A program made the position numbers and the translations under genes. DNA of 64,000 nt from contig OZ024788.1 of assembly GCA_964017065.1 (NCBI GenBank), positions 1,258,305-1,322,304 of the forward strand, given 5' to 3'. Below the pieces are notes generated by a model. It did no database searches. It saw only the letters and a program-made list of their open reading frames with translations, and was not told where the DNA came from. This DNA comes from Haliclona indistincta (lineage: Eukaryota > Porifera > Demospongiae > Haplosclerida > Chalinidae). This document shows positions 12,521 to 23,565 of the stretch, one piece after another (positions within the stretch are counted from its first letter, which is position 1; the number at the start of each line of letters is the position of its first letter).

Positions 12521-13902
12521 TCAGCTTATACATGTTAGAGAACTAGAACGAGTCATTGTTCTGCTGCGCATGTGACCGTTTGCAGGTGCATTTGAATTCA
12601 TTATTTGCAACAGAAGAGGTGTTTGCCTATCTCTGGCCGCATCTTGAAGTGTCTGTATTGGTGTTTTCCTTAGCCTTGGGTCTATATTTGTAACTACAGA
12701 TGCTGGTCTTGGATAGCTACTAGACAACTGATTTTCATGATCATCATCGTCCTTAGTACTAACGATAAGTGTCAGATCATTGAGTTCTTGATTTGATTTA
12801 AGCACTTCAGCCAGACTTAACGGCCCAATGACAGTGTCCTCAACAAGGAGCTTTTTAAGATTTGTGTTTCTGCGGAGGAGACCTTGGATTTTACATTCAA
12901 AATCTAATAATTTGCCTTTTAAATGCACTGCTTCTAGCGATGAAGAACCAAAAAGAGCCTCGAGTATATCGAGGTCAATCTTCTTACAACTATCCAGTTC
13001 AATCTTTTTTAAAAATGCACAGCTCTTCAGAAAATCTTTTAGAACTCCGGAATCTTCCCTATCAAATTCAACAAAGTAGAGCTGAAGGCAGTGAAGATTG
13101 TAACAATACTTGTTTATTATCGGCTGCAATACTTTAAAAGGAGCACTTAGAAGTTTTAGTACTTGTATCGTTCCTGCCTGCCATGTCCTGTCCAATCTGC
13201 CCTCTTCAAAACCTTTTATAAAGAAACCAGCTTCTTCTTCACTATGCACAGTAATATTCCACTGCCCACCAATACGACAGATACAATGACCTATGACATA
13301 ATAGTCAAAAGGCATTTTCCCACTTACACTGATTGCTCTTTTATTGAACAACATTTCGCAAAGTATCGGAATTCTTTGCATGATGGTATCACATTCGTAC
13401 ACACAACGAACCACTTGAATTAGATTGTGCTGGTCTTCTATAATAAGTTGAAGTATATTTCCCACTTTCGAACACAAACTATCACCATTTTCTGCACAGC
13501 AGAAACCGGTCAAGAACCTTAAAACTTCTCTTTTACCAAATGAAGACGGTATTTCTGATTCGGTAAACAATATGTGGAGAGCAGCCAAATATTCTTGTAG
13601 TGTCAGATGCAAGAAACTAAACTCATATGTAGGACCAAAGACCTTCAGCTTCAGCTTTTTTGCATCAAACCAAGATGATCAAAACCATAGATAAGAGTAT
13701 ATGTGTATTTCTCACTAGTCAAACCCTCATAAGCAATATGGACCAATTTATAAAATTGATCACGTATTGGAGGAGGAAGTTTGTTAACTTCTTCTCGGCT
13801 TTGGAAAGATGGAGGCATAACAAACTCATCTGGCACCTGTTCTTCTCGAACTAAATGCCGACGAACAAGGCTGCGAGTTAGAGCGTCAAACAGATGAGTC
13901 AT
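12521..13902 (-). pseudogene. NLR 3' fragment 2 (no NACHT)
   Basis: Second truncated NLR tail, with the same breakpoint as fragment 1 (starts MTHLFDALTRS). It encodes the HD2-like and LRR-like C-terminus, broken into 13902-13651 and 13612-12521 by a small deletion near 13660, where the intact gene reads MQIKLKLKV and this copy stops after MQKS. In the 12700-12900 stretch (SLSSSYPRPASVVTNIDP) it is closer to the complete gene at 30707 than fragment 1 is. No NTPase motifs, so it is not a functional NLR. Confidence 0.85.
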
Positions 13903-13924
13903 AGTTTTTATTTGGGGTAGTTGC

Positions 13925-14594
13925 TAGCTAGTTGGTGGTGAACTGAAACCAGCTGAGCAACAAGAAGTCTGTTGCCAGCTATAGCCAACATTGTATCCTT
14001 CAGTAAGATAAATTTATAAATTTGATCACAAACACAGTTACATTCAGCGGTTACATTTACACTTTTGTCTTATTTTTATCTATATATTCTTGACTACATA
14101 AATTATTGCATCTTTTACTGGAATTCTTAATTCTTTCCAGAATACCCATTTTCCGTTCAGTGGTCTCTGTCTTGCATCAACAAAGAGCAGTAGCATTCTT
14201 CTCTCTCGTTGCATCAAGGCTCTAGATGATCAGAATAGCTCTACTCCAGTTCCTTGTGAACCAACCAACTGGTCTCACGATATCACTCTTAAATGCACTT
14301 GCAATGACTGTAAGAAGCTACAGGAGTTTCTAATCAGACTCGATTTGAAATCGATAGTGAAACAGCTCGACATTATCTCAAGAAGGAGCTAGTACATACA
14401 TCGTGTCACACAATGATTTTAGATATCACAAGTACGTGACATGTGTTATGACCAAGAATTGTCTTTCGCTTGAAACAAAACTGCAAGAATATCAAGCCAA
14501 CTTGACGACCCTTGCTGATCTTCGTCAAGTTTCCCAATCAGCTGCTGATAGTGGTGAAGAGCCTTCAGTGAAATACAGGAAACTGGATATGTAA
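13925..14594 (+). pseudogene. Decayed 2OG 3' remnant (unit 2)
   Basis: Twin of 5935-6591, joined to the NLR fragment at the same breakpoint. The recognisable end encodes FETKLQEYQ-like sequence and YRKLDM before TAA. Multiple frameshifts; non-coding. Confidence 0.75.
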
Positions 14595-15683
14595 TGTACT
14601 CTCAGACACTGCTGCTGCTGTTTGTGCTATTTTAGTTGGATAAAAACAACTAGGATAGCTTTTACTAATTTTATAGTTTAAAAAATACCAACCTTATGGT
14701 ATAAATTACACATGATTGTATATCAATAGTATACTGACACAAAAAGTGTCCAAGCTTCCTCAGAAAACTTTGTGACTGTTTAACGTGAGTCATTTTGTAC
14801 GATTGAATGTAATGTTTGTGTACTCGCTGTGAATAACAGTGTATTTACTGACTGTGAATTTGTTTATTGACTCCTCCCAGGAGGAGATCCTCATCAGCCA
14901 CTCAGAGACAAAGGTGTGTCTCATGCATGTTGTTTCTTCAAGGCAGTAACCGCTTGCTCCAGTGTGTCGCATTCAATTGCAGGCAGCATCCGGAACACTT
15001 CCAAGGCTGATTTGTTCAGGTGTTCACTTTCAGACCAGCCAGCAAACCTCGTCAAACCTCTTAATCCACTGGTAAGAGTTCATGCACAACTCTTAATTAT
15101 GAATTTGAGGTTCCACATGCTCATGCATGCCTCTGTTCACATTGTTCTTACCTGCCATGTGTGCTGACAATGCACAGCAGAATTTTGTCTTTCTCGCAAT
15201 TTGCTGCTTTGAAGCAGCATGGTGACAATGAATGAAGTGTTATAGCATGCATGACCCTTGCTAGGCATGATGAGGCAAGCTGGTCAGCACCAAATTAAAG
15301 TGCACTCTGCAAACCTTGATGAAAAAGTATGCTATTAAAATGCAAGTAGCTACTTTATGCATGACTGAGCAAGAATACACATACAAGAATCTTGTTCAAC
15401 CATTATATATTGTGTATATGACTGTATAATGACTGTATAAGGTAATGTGTATAGGTCCTCTATAATAATAAATAACTGAAACGCAATGTACAATGTATGT
15501 GTATTAAGTCAACCTCTCAGACACTCTTCTGTTTCAGCTGCATGCTTAGCAGACCGGTTGAGTCTTGCCATGATCTGAGAATGTGCCTGTACAGCAGTAC
15601 TAGTGCATGCATGCATAGTTTAATGATTTTCAGTCAAGAGTGCTGATTCTTGGCAGAATGTGCTGAGGTGGCATGCCCCGCGG
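14595..15683. other. Intergenic, copy of 6592-7670
   Basis: Nearly identical to the region upstream of 2OG copy 1. Differences include short insertions near 15141 and 15489. It ends at GCGGGTATAAAT, where the transposon below is inserted. Confidence 0.65.
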
Positions 15684-15691
15684 GTATAAAT

Positions 15692-17761
15692 GAGTCTCAT
15701 TATGGGAAGACATCCGGTCGGGGTCAAAGGTCGAAATTTAACCCGTTTTGCACGGATTTTAACTTAATCTTTTTTGCTAGAGTAGGTGCTCAACGTTGCC
15801 CGAGTTGTTGCCGTTTCTCACTATGCAGACAGCAGCTGGAGTGGTTGTCACTAGTGTGCACAAGCAAGCTGAGTTCATTTGGCTTGGGAGAGGACCTTGG
15901 AAGGCGGAAGAACACGAAGAATCAGACTGGTTGTGCTTTGAGTATAGTACGTATAACTGCATGGACTAGAGTAGCAGTGCCTCAGAATCTGTGTTGGTAA
16001 GTAATATAGAATTCTTGGCTGTAATATAATACTGGCATCCAGCTGTAGGATAAGGTGTGGGCTTGATCACTGAATGAGTAACGGCTGCAGTGACTTGTTA
16101 AAGAGTGGAATTGATAGTAGCAACATACTGTGATATCCAGTGAGAATGGTGGGTTCTCCAGCAGTGTCAGTATGAGCCTGGAGTCTAGTGAGCTTAAATA
16201 CCGTACCATACCTTGATGTCTATAATGTAGAAACAGACTACCAGCCGCTCAGTGTGGTGTCATTCATGTACATGTACTATTGTATGAGGGGTCAATAAGA
16301 GCGGTCTTCATCCAATCTGTGCAAGTCTTTACCACAAGGTACTTGTGTAGTTATGTCAATACACGTATACTAGCAGTACTTGATGGTGAAGAGGTGTGCT
16401 GTTTGAGTGAGTTGGGTACACAATAATTATGCTGGTTAGTGACTTTTCCTGCCCTGTAGTAACAATAAACTAACTAACCAATATCTCTCTCTCCCTCCCA
16501 ACCAACTGACTGACTAACAAAAGAATCAAGACCAATGGACAGGTGCTATTTGTTCGAACACTAAAACATTGATCCTTGCCGGGATCAAGTCCAATGGTGC
16601 CGCAGTCTCTCACACAGAAATTCCTGTTACCATTGATGGTAAGTGCTTGTGCAATTTACCAGTCCACATGTACATGTCTCTGTTCTATCATAGAATGATA
16701 CCACCAGAACACAGGATTCCTATTAATTTACATCGAGGATGCTCTAACCATGTGCTTGTAGTCCAGTCTATTCTCTCAGCAAAAAAACAATTGTATGACT
16801 GTATTTTCATATAAAACTTTCGTGTTCATAACTCCAACTATTAGTATTCATGTGCATTCATCCTCATTATCATCTGATCAGTATCTGTTGCTTAATTTCT
16901 GGTTTTGCTTACCTGAGAAATTTACTGAGTCACTGGTACCTCCATCACTTGCATGTATAAGAATTTCTTTGTAATTCTCAGTAATTGGTAACACATCACA
17001 CTAGCTGAAGAGGTCAAGAAGATTCACTGCATGCTATTAACACGCTACGATATGACTCAGCACTCCATTACACTGTCGATGATACAATAATTATTTGCTT
17101 GATGTCTTTCTTCACAGAGGTGCTTGCATCTAATTTGCATGAGAAGTTTATCATAATACTATTAGTTTGTGTGCATTGTAGTAGTACCAATCTGGCGGCT
17201 AAGATTGCAAGAATGGAAGCTTTCAGTGTTACATTATTCAAATGCGACTACGTGTATTAGCGGGTGGAGCAAGCCTTCCAATGTATGCAAAATATTATGT
17301 TTCAGTGGTGTATATATACAGTTGCTACTGTCAATTCCACTCTTTAACAAGTCACTGCAGCCGTTACTCATTCAGTGATCAAGCCCACACCTTATCCTAC
17401 AGCTGGATGCCAGTATTATATTACAGCCAAGAATTCTATATTACTTACCAACACAGATTCTGAGGCACTGCTACTCTAGTCCATGCAGTTATACGTACTA
17501 TACTCAAAGCACAACCATGCAGTCTGATTCTTCGTGTTCTTCCGCCTTCCAAGGTCCTCTCCCAAGCCAAATGAACTCAGCTTGCTTGTGCACACTAGTG
17601 ACAACCACTCCAGCTGCTGTCTGCATAGTGAGAAGCGGCAACAACGTTAACTCGGGCAACGTTGAGCACCTACTCTAGCAAAAAAGTAAGTTAAAATCCG
17701 TGCAAAACGGGTTAAATTTCGACCTTTGACCCCGACCGGATGTCTTCCCATAATGGGACTC
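15692..17761. mobile_element. 2.07-kb DNA transposon with about 435-bp inverted repeats, inserted in a TATA box
   Basis: Terminal inverted repeats of about 434 and 441 bp (15692-16125 and 17321-17761) begin GAGTCTCATTATGGG and GAGTCCCATTATGGG. The element is flanked by a perfect 8-bp direct repeat GTATAAAT (15684-15691 and 17762-17769). The empty site is present once, uninterrupted, at 7670-7677 in the upstream duplicate, which proves the ends. The central 1.2 kb has no convincing transposase. One exon-like stretch near 16525-16639 reads open and ends at a GT donor. It is probably non-autonomous. An 8-bp duplication fits hAT, P, Merlin and some other superfamilies, but the termini do not settle which. 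The right arm has an extra CATG at 17516-17519. Confidence 0.9.
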
Positions 17762-17769
17762 GTATAAAT
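17762..17769 (+). promoter_or_regulatory. TATA box of 2OG copy 2, regenerated by the target duplication
   Basis: GTATAAAT at the right edge of the transposon is the duplicated target. It restores the TATA box in front of 2OG copy 2 with the normal distance to the ATG at 17881. All native upstream sequence is now more than 2 kb away, behind the element. Confidence 0.6.
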
Positions 17770-17880
17770 AGGGCAAGGAGAGAACAGCATCGATTGTTGA
17801 CTCATTCAAGACGAAGTCATAAGTGCTGAGAATCATTCCCCATACGTTGCTTCCGTTCAAAAGTATCTAGTGCGATCACA

Positions 17881-20166
17881 ATGTCTACGTCGCGGTTGTT
17901 GGAAATTCTACAGAACGTGAAGAATCCAGGCAGTTTTGCAACAGGAGGTGTCATCCATCGGCGTCCAGCAATCAAAATCGAAGGCATACCCGAGACCATA
18001 AGGCAGTCAATTCAAGAGCCGGAGGCAAAAGCTATCATTGAGAAGTGTTCTCGAGCTCCCTATGGTCGTGGTGAAGAAACTATCGTGGACACGAGCGTGA
18101 GAAAAACATGGCAGCTTGATCCATCACAATTTACCGTTTATGTTGGATATTCCATCGACAATGCTGTTAATAAATGGAAGCAATCGCTTGATACTCTCGT
18201 CAACGAAGTAAAGCTTGATTTGGGCTTTGCTGCTTCACAAGACGTCTCGTGTGAGCTGTATAAATTACTACTGTATGAACCAGGCGGTTTCTTCAAGGTG
18301 AGAACAGAGTATGCATGCAGAATCATTAACACTTTGCACGTGTGTCATTAAAATGCAGTAGCTTTCAATATCTCTTACTCTATAGCCTCACAGAGACACT
18401 GAGAAGGTTGATGGTATGTTTGGGACTCTCGTCATACAACTACCATCAGATTACAAGGGAGGACAGCTTGTTGTACACCATCAAGGAGAGAAGAAGACAT
18501 TTGACTTTAGCGACAAAGGATGGGTTACTTATTATGCAGCTTTCTATGCAGACTGTCAGCACGAGATTTGTGAGGTTACTGAGGGATATCGACTCTGCCT
18601 TATCTACAACTTGGTCTCCAGAGCAGCTCAAGCAGTGCCACCAGCCATTCCATCAGAGGACAACAGTGATGCTGTTGCTGAGGTGGTGAAGATTATCAGT
18701 GAATGGACAGCAGATGAGAATGGCCCCTCCATAACATTACATCTTTTAGACCATAAGTACTGTGAAGCCAGCCTCTCATTCAGTACACTTAAGAACAAAG
18801 ATAGAGCTGTTGCTGACGTGCTACTAAACGCAAGAAAGCAAGTCAATTTTGATTTGTATCTTACTATTGTACAGAAAATTGAACAGTGGAATGGTGGCGA
18901 TGGCTGCTATGGCTCTTGTGGCGACTACATATTAGATGAACTTGTGTCATCAGACCTTACAGTGTACGACTCTATAACACCTAGTGGCAAGAGGGAGCGT
19001 GTAGAAGTGACTGAAAAGCAACTGAATGGATTTATGACAACAGATGATGTAGAGGCTGACGAAGAACTCATTGCAGAAGCCACAGGCAACGAAGGAGCTA
19101 CTATTGACAAGACATATTTTCGAACATTTCTTTTAGTTCGTCCCCATAATCTGGCTGCACTTGGATTAGATGGTATGATAGAACGACTAGAAGAGGCTAT
19201 TGATGATACTCCAAAAGATTCAACAAAATGGAAGCAGTGGGAGGAGCTAGCGGAAAGTCTTGTAGCAATAACAAAGTCGCCATCACGACCAGGTTCAATG
19301 CTTCGTTGCCTGTGTGTCTCACAAAATGCTGAATTAGCGAATACATTTCTTGTGAACATCTCTTCTTCTGGATCCTACAGTAGCAACAACTTAAATGATT
19401 GCAGTGATATGGTTGTTAGAGCATGTAATGTTCTCGGCTGGTCAGCTCTCAAGTTAGGTCTCTGTGAGGTCTTTAAATCAGGCTCTATTTACAGCTGTGT
19501 AGTGAAATACTTCTCAAACTAATTGGTGGTGAGCATGCTGTAATGACGCACGAGCAACAAGATGTCTGTCGCCAGCTAGCCAACATTGTTTACAATAATG
19601 TTCTTCAACAAGAGGATAAAGACCTAAATGGCTGGTACACAATATCTAAAGAAACGGTTCGTCTTATGTTCAAGATCCTCACTATTCTTAACTTGAACAC
19701 AAAGTTAGAATCTTTATTAGAATTCTTCTTTCACCAGAAGAATCGTTTTCCCTTAGTCTCTGTCTTAATTCCAGTAGCTAAAGAGTTGCATCATCAAGGA
19801 ATGGACAAAGATGGCATTCTTCTCTCTCGTTGCATCAAGGCTCTAGATGATCATCTTAGCTCTACTTCAGTTCCTTGTGAACCAACCAACTGGTCTCACG
19901 ATATCACTCTTAAATGCACTTGCAATGACTGTAAGAAGCTACAGGAGTTTCTTGTACACCCAAATCAGACTCAGTTTGTAGTCGACGGTGATGAGTATCA
20001 TCTTGAGACAGAACTACGTACAGCATGTTCACAGTTTAAAGATTTTGACTTCCGTAGAATGCAGGTTGTTCTGACGAAGACTCATCGTACTTTCGAGACA
20101 AAACTGCAAGAATATCAAGACAACCTGAAGACGCTTGATGACCTTCGTCAACTCAGCTGCCGATAG
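17881..20166 (+). pseudogene. 2OG/Fe(II) oxygenase copy 2, catalytic half intact, late frame breaks
   Basis: Exon 1 17881-18297 (139 codons), intron 18298-18385, exon 2 from 18386. KPHRDTEK supplies the HxD iron ligands, DCQHEI the distal His, and EGYR the Arg expected to bind 2-oxoglutarate. The frame is open to TAA at 19520-19522 (ending VVKYFSN). The C-terminal domain then continues in another frame (about 19510-20166, MTHEQQDVC onward). Copy 1 has the same frame change, so it is either an old 2-bp insertion or a site removed by splicing; I cannot tell. An 8-bp deletion near 20153 truncates the tail to RQLSCR. The catalytic half could still be made as a roughly 520-residue protein. Confidence 0.75.
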
Positions 20167-20789
20167 TGGTGAAGAACCTTCAGCAAAACACATGAAACTT
20201 GATATGTAGTGTCTCTCAGTCTAGTATAAATTGCTGTTTTGTGTTTATTTACTGATTTTTTTTAAAGTCATCATTTTAATTGTAACACATTACTTAGTCA
20301 ACGTTTGAATCTAAACAAGCGAACTCTCTGGCACAGAACAGGAAGAGACAGTGCTGATGCAGCAGAGTAATAAGTTATGTGAGAACAGTGTTTGATTTAT
20401 TTCCAAACATGCACATGCTTGCCTTATACCCATTATCATAATTATTTCAGCCCATGTACACTCAAATAAGAAGAGCCTGGTTCGAGCCTAATGCATGCCT
20501 CTGTAGATACCTGCCCACATGTGCTGACAATGCAGCATAGCAGAGTTTTGTCTTTCTCGCAGATTTTTTTCTTCTTAGTGACATACCATTAATGAATGAT
20601 GAAGTGTGATCACATTCCAGTGACAATTGCTAGGCATACTGAGGCAAACTGGTCAGCAATAGAGCTCATGCATTGTTGAGGATATTATGCACATAATTTA
20701 AGAATCAGTTGTTTACCAAAACTTAATTCCATGATAATTTATTTATAAAGCAAATAAGCAAAAGAGGAGAATACTCAGAGTAGCATGCA
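20167..20789. other. Intergenic after 2OG copy 2
   Basis: Shares the immediate 3' flank with the other 2OG copies, then diverges. The 19-bp minisatellite is absent here. No gene seen. Confidence 0.5.
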
Positions 20790-21330
20790 GTGTCAATCAT
20801 GGGTCATACACTGAGAAGGTTGATGGTATGTTTGAGATTATTTTCATAAAACTACCATCAGATTACAATAACCAAATTTATCGACCTACCTAAGTCACAT
20901 GATCCGATTGGCGACAGAATGAGATTTAGTTGTGTGCTAAACATTTTGCGCAGACGACAAAGATATCACTAAGTTTTGTTCTCAAGCTCCTTTTGATCAT
21001 GGTGAGGACTGTCGTGGACACGAGTGTGAGAACAACACTTGCCCATTATAATTATAGAGAGGTCTAGTGTGCATGTATAGTGCAATAATGCTAAGAATTT
21101 AATGCGCATGCAAGCAACCACCATGCCCAACCAATAGTAATGGAGGTGATGTACTAGCCATCAGTTTGCATTATACTGTCTGCTTGTACAGCCTCACAGA
21201 GACATTGATTACCAAGCATCGTCATTCATTTGAAACTGCAAGAACATCAAGCCAATCTGATGACCCTTGCTGATCTTCGTCAGCTTTCCCAATAAGAACC
21301 TTCAGCGAAATAGCTATAGGAAACTTGATA
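20790..21330 (+). pseudogene. Scrambled 2OG remnants
   Basis: Short pieces of the 2OG gene in non-genomic order: exon 2 start-like sequence (GAGAAGGTTGATGGTATGTT) at about 20812-20865, an exon 1-like piece around 20950-21040 (TGTTCTCAAGCTCC ... GTGGACACGAGTGTGAGA), a CCTCACAGAGACATTGATT piece near 21191, and a C-terminal piece at 21235-21330. Heavily decayed, with no usable frame. It shows that the family has been duplicating here for a long time. Confidence 0.65.
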
Positions 21331-21704
21331 TGTATTCTCAGACATTGCTACTGGTGTTTTGCTTTATTATAGCTGGATTAAAACAAGAGGAATTTGAGGT
21401 TCCATGGCATGCTCGTGCATGCCTCTGTTCACATTGTTGTTACCTACCCACATGTGCTGACAATGCACAGCAGAAATGTCTATCTTGCAATTTTCTTTGA
21501 GGCAGGATGGTGACAATAATTATGATTGAAGTGTTGTGACAGCATATGCAGTGACCCTTGCTAGGCATGATGAGGCAACCTCAGTCGTTTGCACCAAAGT
21601 GCACTCTGATGCTATTATGCAAGTATAGCTACTTTATGCAAGTTTGGGCACTGCATGAAAAGGCAAACAAGAGCCATTATAATAATGTTATATGTAATAG
21701 TTAA

Positions 21705-21860
21705 CGTATGGTTCCGAGTGCATTATCGGATTTATCCGCACGAGCTTCCGGTCGAGTAGGTAAAAATAGCGCACGAGGGCGGAGCCCGAGTGCGCTATTT
21801 TTAGCTACGAGACCGGAAGCGAGTGCGGATAAATCCGATAATGCACGAAGGAACCATACG
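21705..21860. mobile_element. 156-bp foldback element flanked by TTAA
   Basis: Long imperfect palindrome. The left arm (CGTATGGTTCC, then GTGCATTATCGGATTTATCC) is mirrored by the right arm ending GGAACCATACG. TTAA at 21701-21704 and 21861-21864 flanks it, the duplication typical of piggyBac and Kolobok superfamilies. No coding capacity. The centre has a second pair of arms around GCGCACGAGGGCGGAGC. Confidence 0.75.
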
Positions 21861-21919
21861 TTAATTGTTTTATTGTGCCTTTCTGATTAGATCAATGCGC
21901 ATGCGCGAATCCCATGTGT

Positions 21920-22300
21920 TCGTTTCAAGATGGCTGAAGGTAGCCCTGATGCTAAAAGCTCCGTCTATCTCTATCATTACGACGAAAAAGACGGAATTGG
22001 CTCCCAGTTCTCGATTTGTAGTCGCTTCTGACGCAGATGTGATAAAGGCTGCCGAGGGAGTTGATCCAGAGAACACGTCTAGAGTGAACGCGTGGGGCTT
22101 GAGAAATTTTGATAAATGGATTATGGAAACCGGTAAGGCAACTTCTTCTGAACGGTACCAGGAGACTTACTTCACTATAATGATCCTGTGATAGTTAGTA
22201 AATGGTTGTGCAAGTTTATTTTGGAAACTAGGCAAGAGAGCGGGAAGCCCTATCCTCCGAAATCTTTCTGTATGGTCTGTATCGTATGTCAAGTCCTACT
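21920..22300 (+). pseudogene. Crypton-like / ZMYM-type tyrosine recombinase N-terminal fragment
   Basis: Frame 21927-22191 encodes SSRFVVASDADVIKAAEGVD and a helix with NAWGLRNFDKWI. After a one-base frame change near 22185 the next frame gives SKWLCKFILETRQESGKPYP and PKSF. The order (basic-acidic helix, then a W...F-E-R-G-YPP motif) resembles the N-terminal part of DUF3504/Crypton-derived proteins such as ZMYM and QRICH1, as I know that family. The catalytic tyrosine recombinase part is absent. Broken and short, probably a transposon relic. Confidence 0.45.
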
Positions 22301-22483
22301 TCTACTTCCAAGCGTTCCAGTTAGTCTGTCAAACTTGTTCTCTGGACAACTGCAGAATTGTGTTGGATTTTTAAGTCAATCTGTTTGTTTATTATGAATT
22401 TGATTAATTGTACCCACTAGTATTGGGAGCATGTGATGGTATAAAAACGCTGACAGGAAGTGTGGTCTGATCAAACAAACCAC

Positions 22484-22628
22484 CGCCAGTGCATTATTTC
22501 TGATATCGCACTGGACACTCTCTTCCCATTGCTTTTCAATGGGAAACTGCAGTGCATTATTTTTGATAATGCACTGTGGTTTTGCTGGAGAGTGCGCTAG
22601 CAGATTTATCGCACGGGCGGTGTCTTTG
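22484..22628. repeat. Compound hairpin cluster
   Basis: Flanked by CACCGCC and GGCGGTG. Inside are three small hairpins: CAGTGCATTATT/TCGCACTG, TCCCATTG/CAATGGGA and CAGTGCATTA/TAATGCACTG. Resembles a non-autonomous foldback element; I did not find a clean target duplication. Confidence 0.5.
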
Positions 22629-22921
22629 ATCTAAACAGGAAGTATACAATAAAATAATTTATAATTATTCTAAGCATACATAATAAGGTAATGTGTATAA
22701 GTCCTCTATAGAATATGTGCAGTAAGTCCACCTCTGGGATCACAGACGCTCTTCAGTTCTGTATCAGCTTTCGCTGCATGCAGGTTTGCAGACCATGATT
22801 TTTCATGCTGGACTGATGAGTCTTGTCAGCATGACCTGAGTACGTTTACAGCAGTTACTAGTGCATAGTTTAATTAATGATTGTCATTCAAGATCAGTGT
22901 GCTGATCCTTGGCAATTGTGT

Positions 22922-23048
22922 ATGTTTACAGGGCATTGAAAGTTGCTTGATCGACCGAATTAAATTCTTGGTCAAGCAAAACCCCTGTATGGGCATGCAC
23001 TGGCAGGAAATTAATTTTGGTCAAGCAACCTGAAACCCCCTGTAAACA
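22922..23048. mobile_element. Foldback element, about 127 bp
   Basis: Inverted arms: TGTTTACAGGG followed by GTTGCTTGATC on the left, GGTCAAGCAAC ... CCCTGTAAACA on the right, with a second inner pair (TTGGTCAAGCAA). No target duplication recognised. Non-coding. Confidence 0.6.
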
Positions 23049-23061
23049 CGCCCCGCTTGTA

Positions 23062-23202
23062 CAGACCACAGTCAAAGTGGAAGTAACACGTTTTCTTACG
23101 TTGACCAATCAATCACGCGCGCGCTTCAATTCTTTGATGGCGGGCCTACACGTGACCAGCCGTGTTTGATTGGTCAACGTTTACTTCCGCTTTGACTGTG
23201 AC
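23062..23202. mobile_element. Foldback element, about 140 bp
   Basis: Left arm CACAGTCAAAGTGGAAGTAA and ACGTTGACCAATCAA is mirrored by TTGATTGGTCAACGT and TTACTTCCGCTTTGACTGTG on the right. It lies 14 bases after the preceding foldback element, so the two may be nested or parts of one structure. Confidence 0.65.
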
Positions 23203-23486
23203 GTTGCAAGATCTCCTGTATAAATAAAAAATTATGGCAAGGAGAAAACAGTATACACAACCAAAAATATCCAATATTGAATCATTGTTGTTAACTGTCT
23301 TTCCTGATACCAGCTCGATAGCAATATTGATATAGTACTGTAGCTTGCGGTATCTCATTAAGTGATTACTGATACAGTGTTGAAACTCACTACGTGCCTG
23401 ATACAGCCTTGTATCAGGCAAAAGTATGTATCATGCTCGATAATTTCAGTACTGATTCCGCATTGATCAGCGATAGTGCTGTTTCA

Positions 23487-23565
23487 AGGACGAAAATAGT
23501 CTCGCGGGTCCCGACGGATCTCCTGAACGCGAAATCCGTCGGGCCCCGCGAGACTAGGACGAAAA
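23487..23565. mobile_element. 59-bp hairpin mini-element with 10-bp direct repeats
   Basis: Hairpin arms AGTCTCGCGGGTCCCGACGG and CCGTCGGGCCCCGCGAGACT (23498-23555) are flanked by the perfect 10-bp direct repeat AGGACGAAAA at 23487-23496 and 23556-23565. Terminal sequence and repeat length match a second element at 39600-39652. A 9-11-bp duplication is typical of Mutator-like elements (family knowledge); assignment is tentative. Confidence 0.75.

Noticed and set aside
4524..13902. NLR fragments as working genes
   Set aside because: Both lack NACHT motifs and the membrane anchor, start at a rearrangement junction, and carry a frame break.
15692..17761. Treating the inverted arms as an assembly foldback
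   Set aside because: A perfect 8-bp target duplication and an intact empty site at 7670-7677 support a true insertion, and the arms differ by substitutions and a CATG indel.
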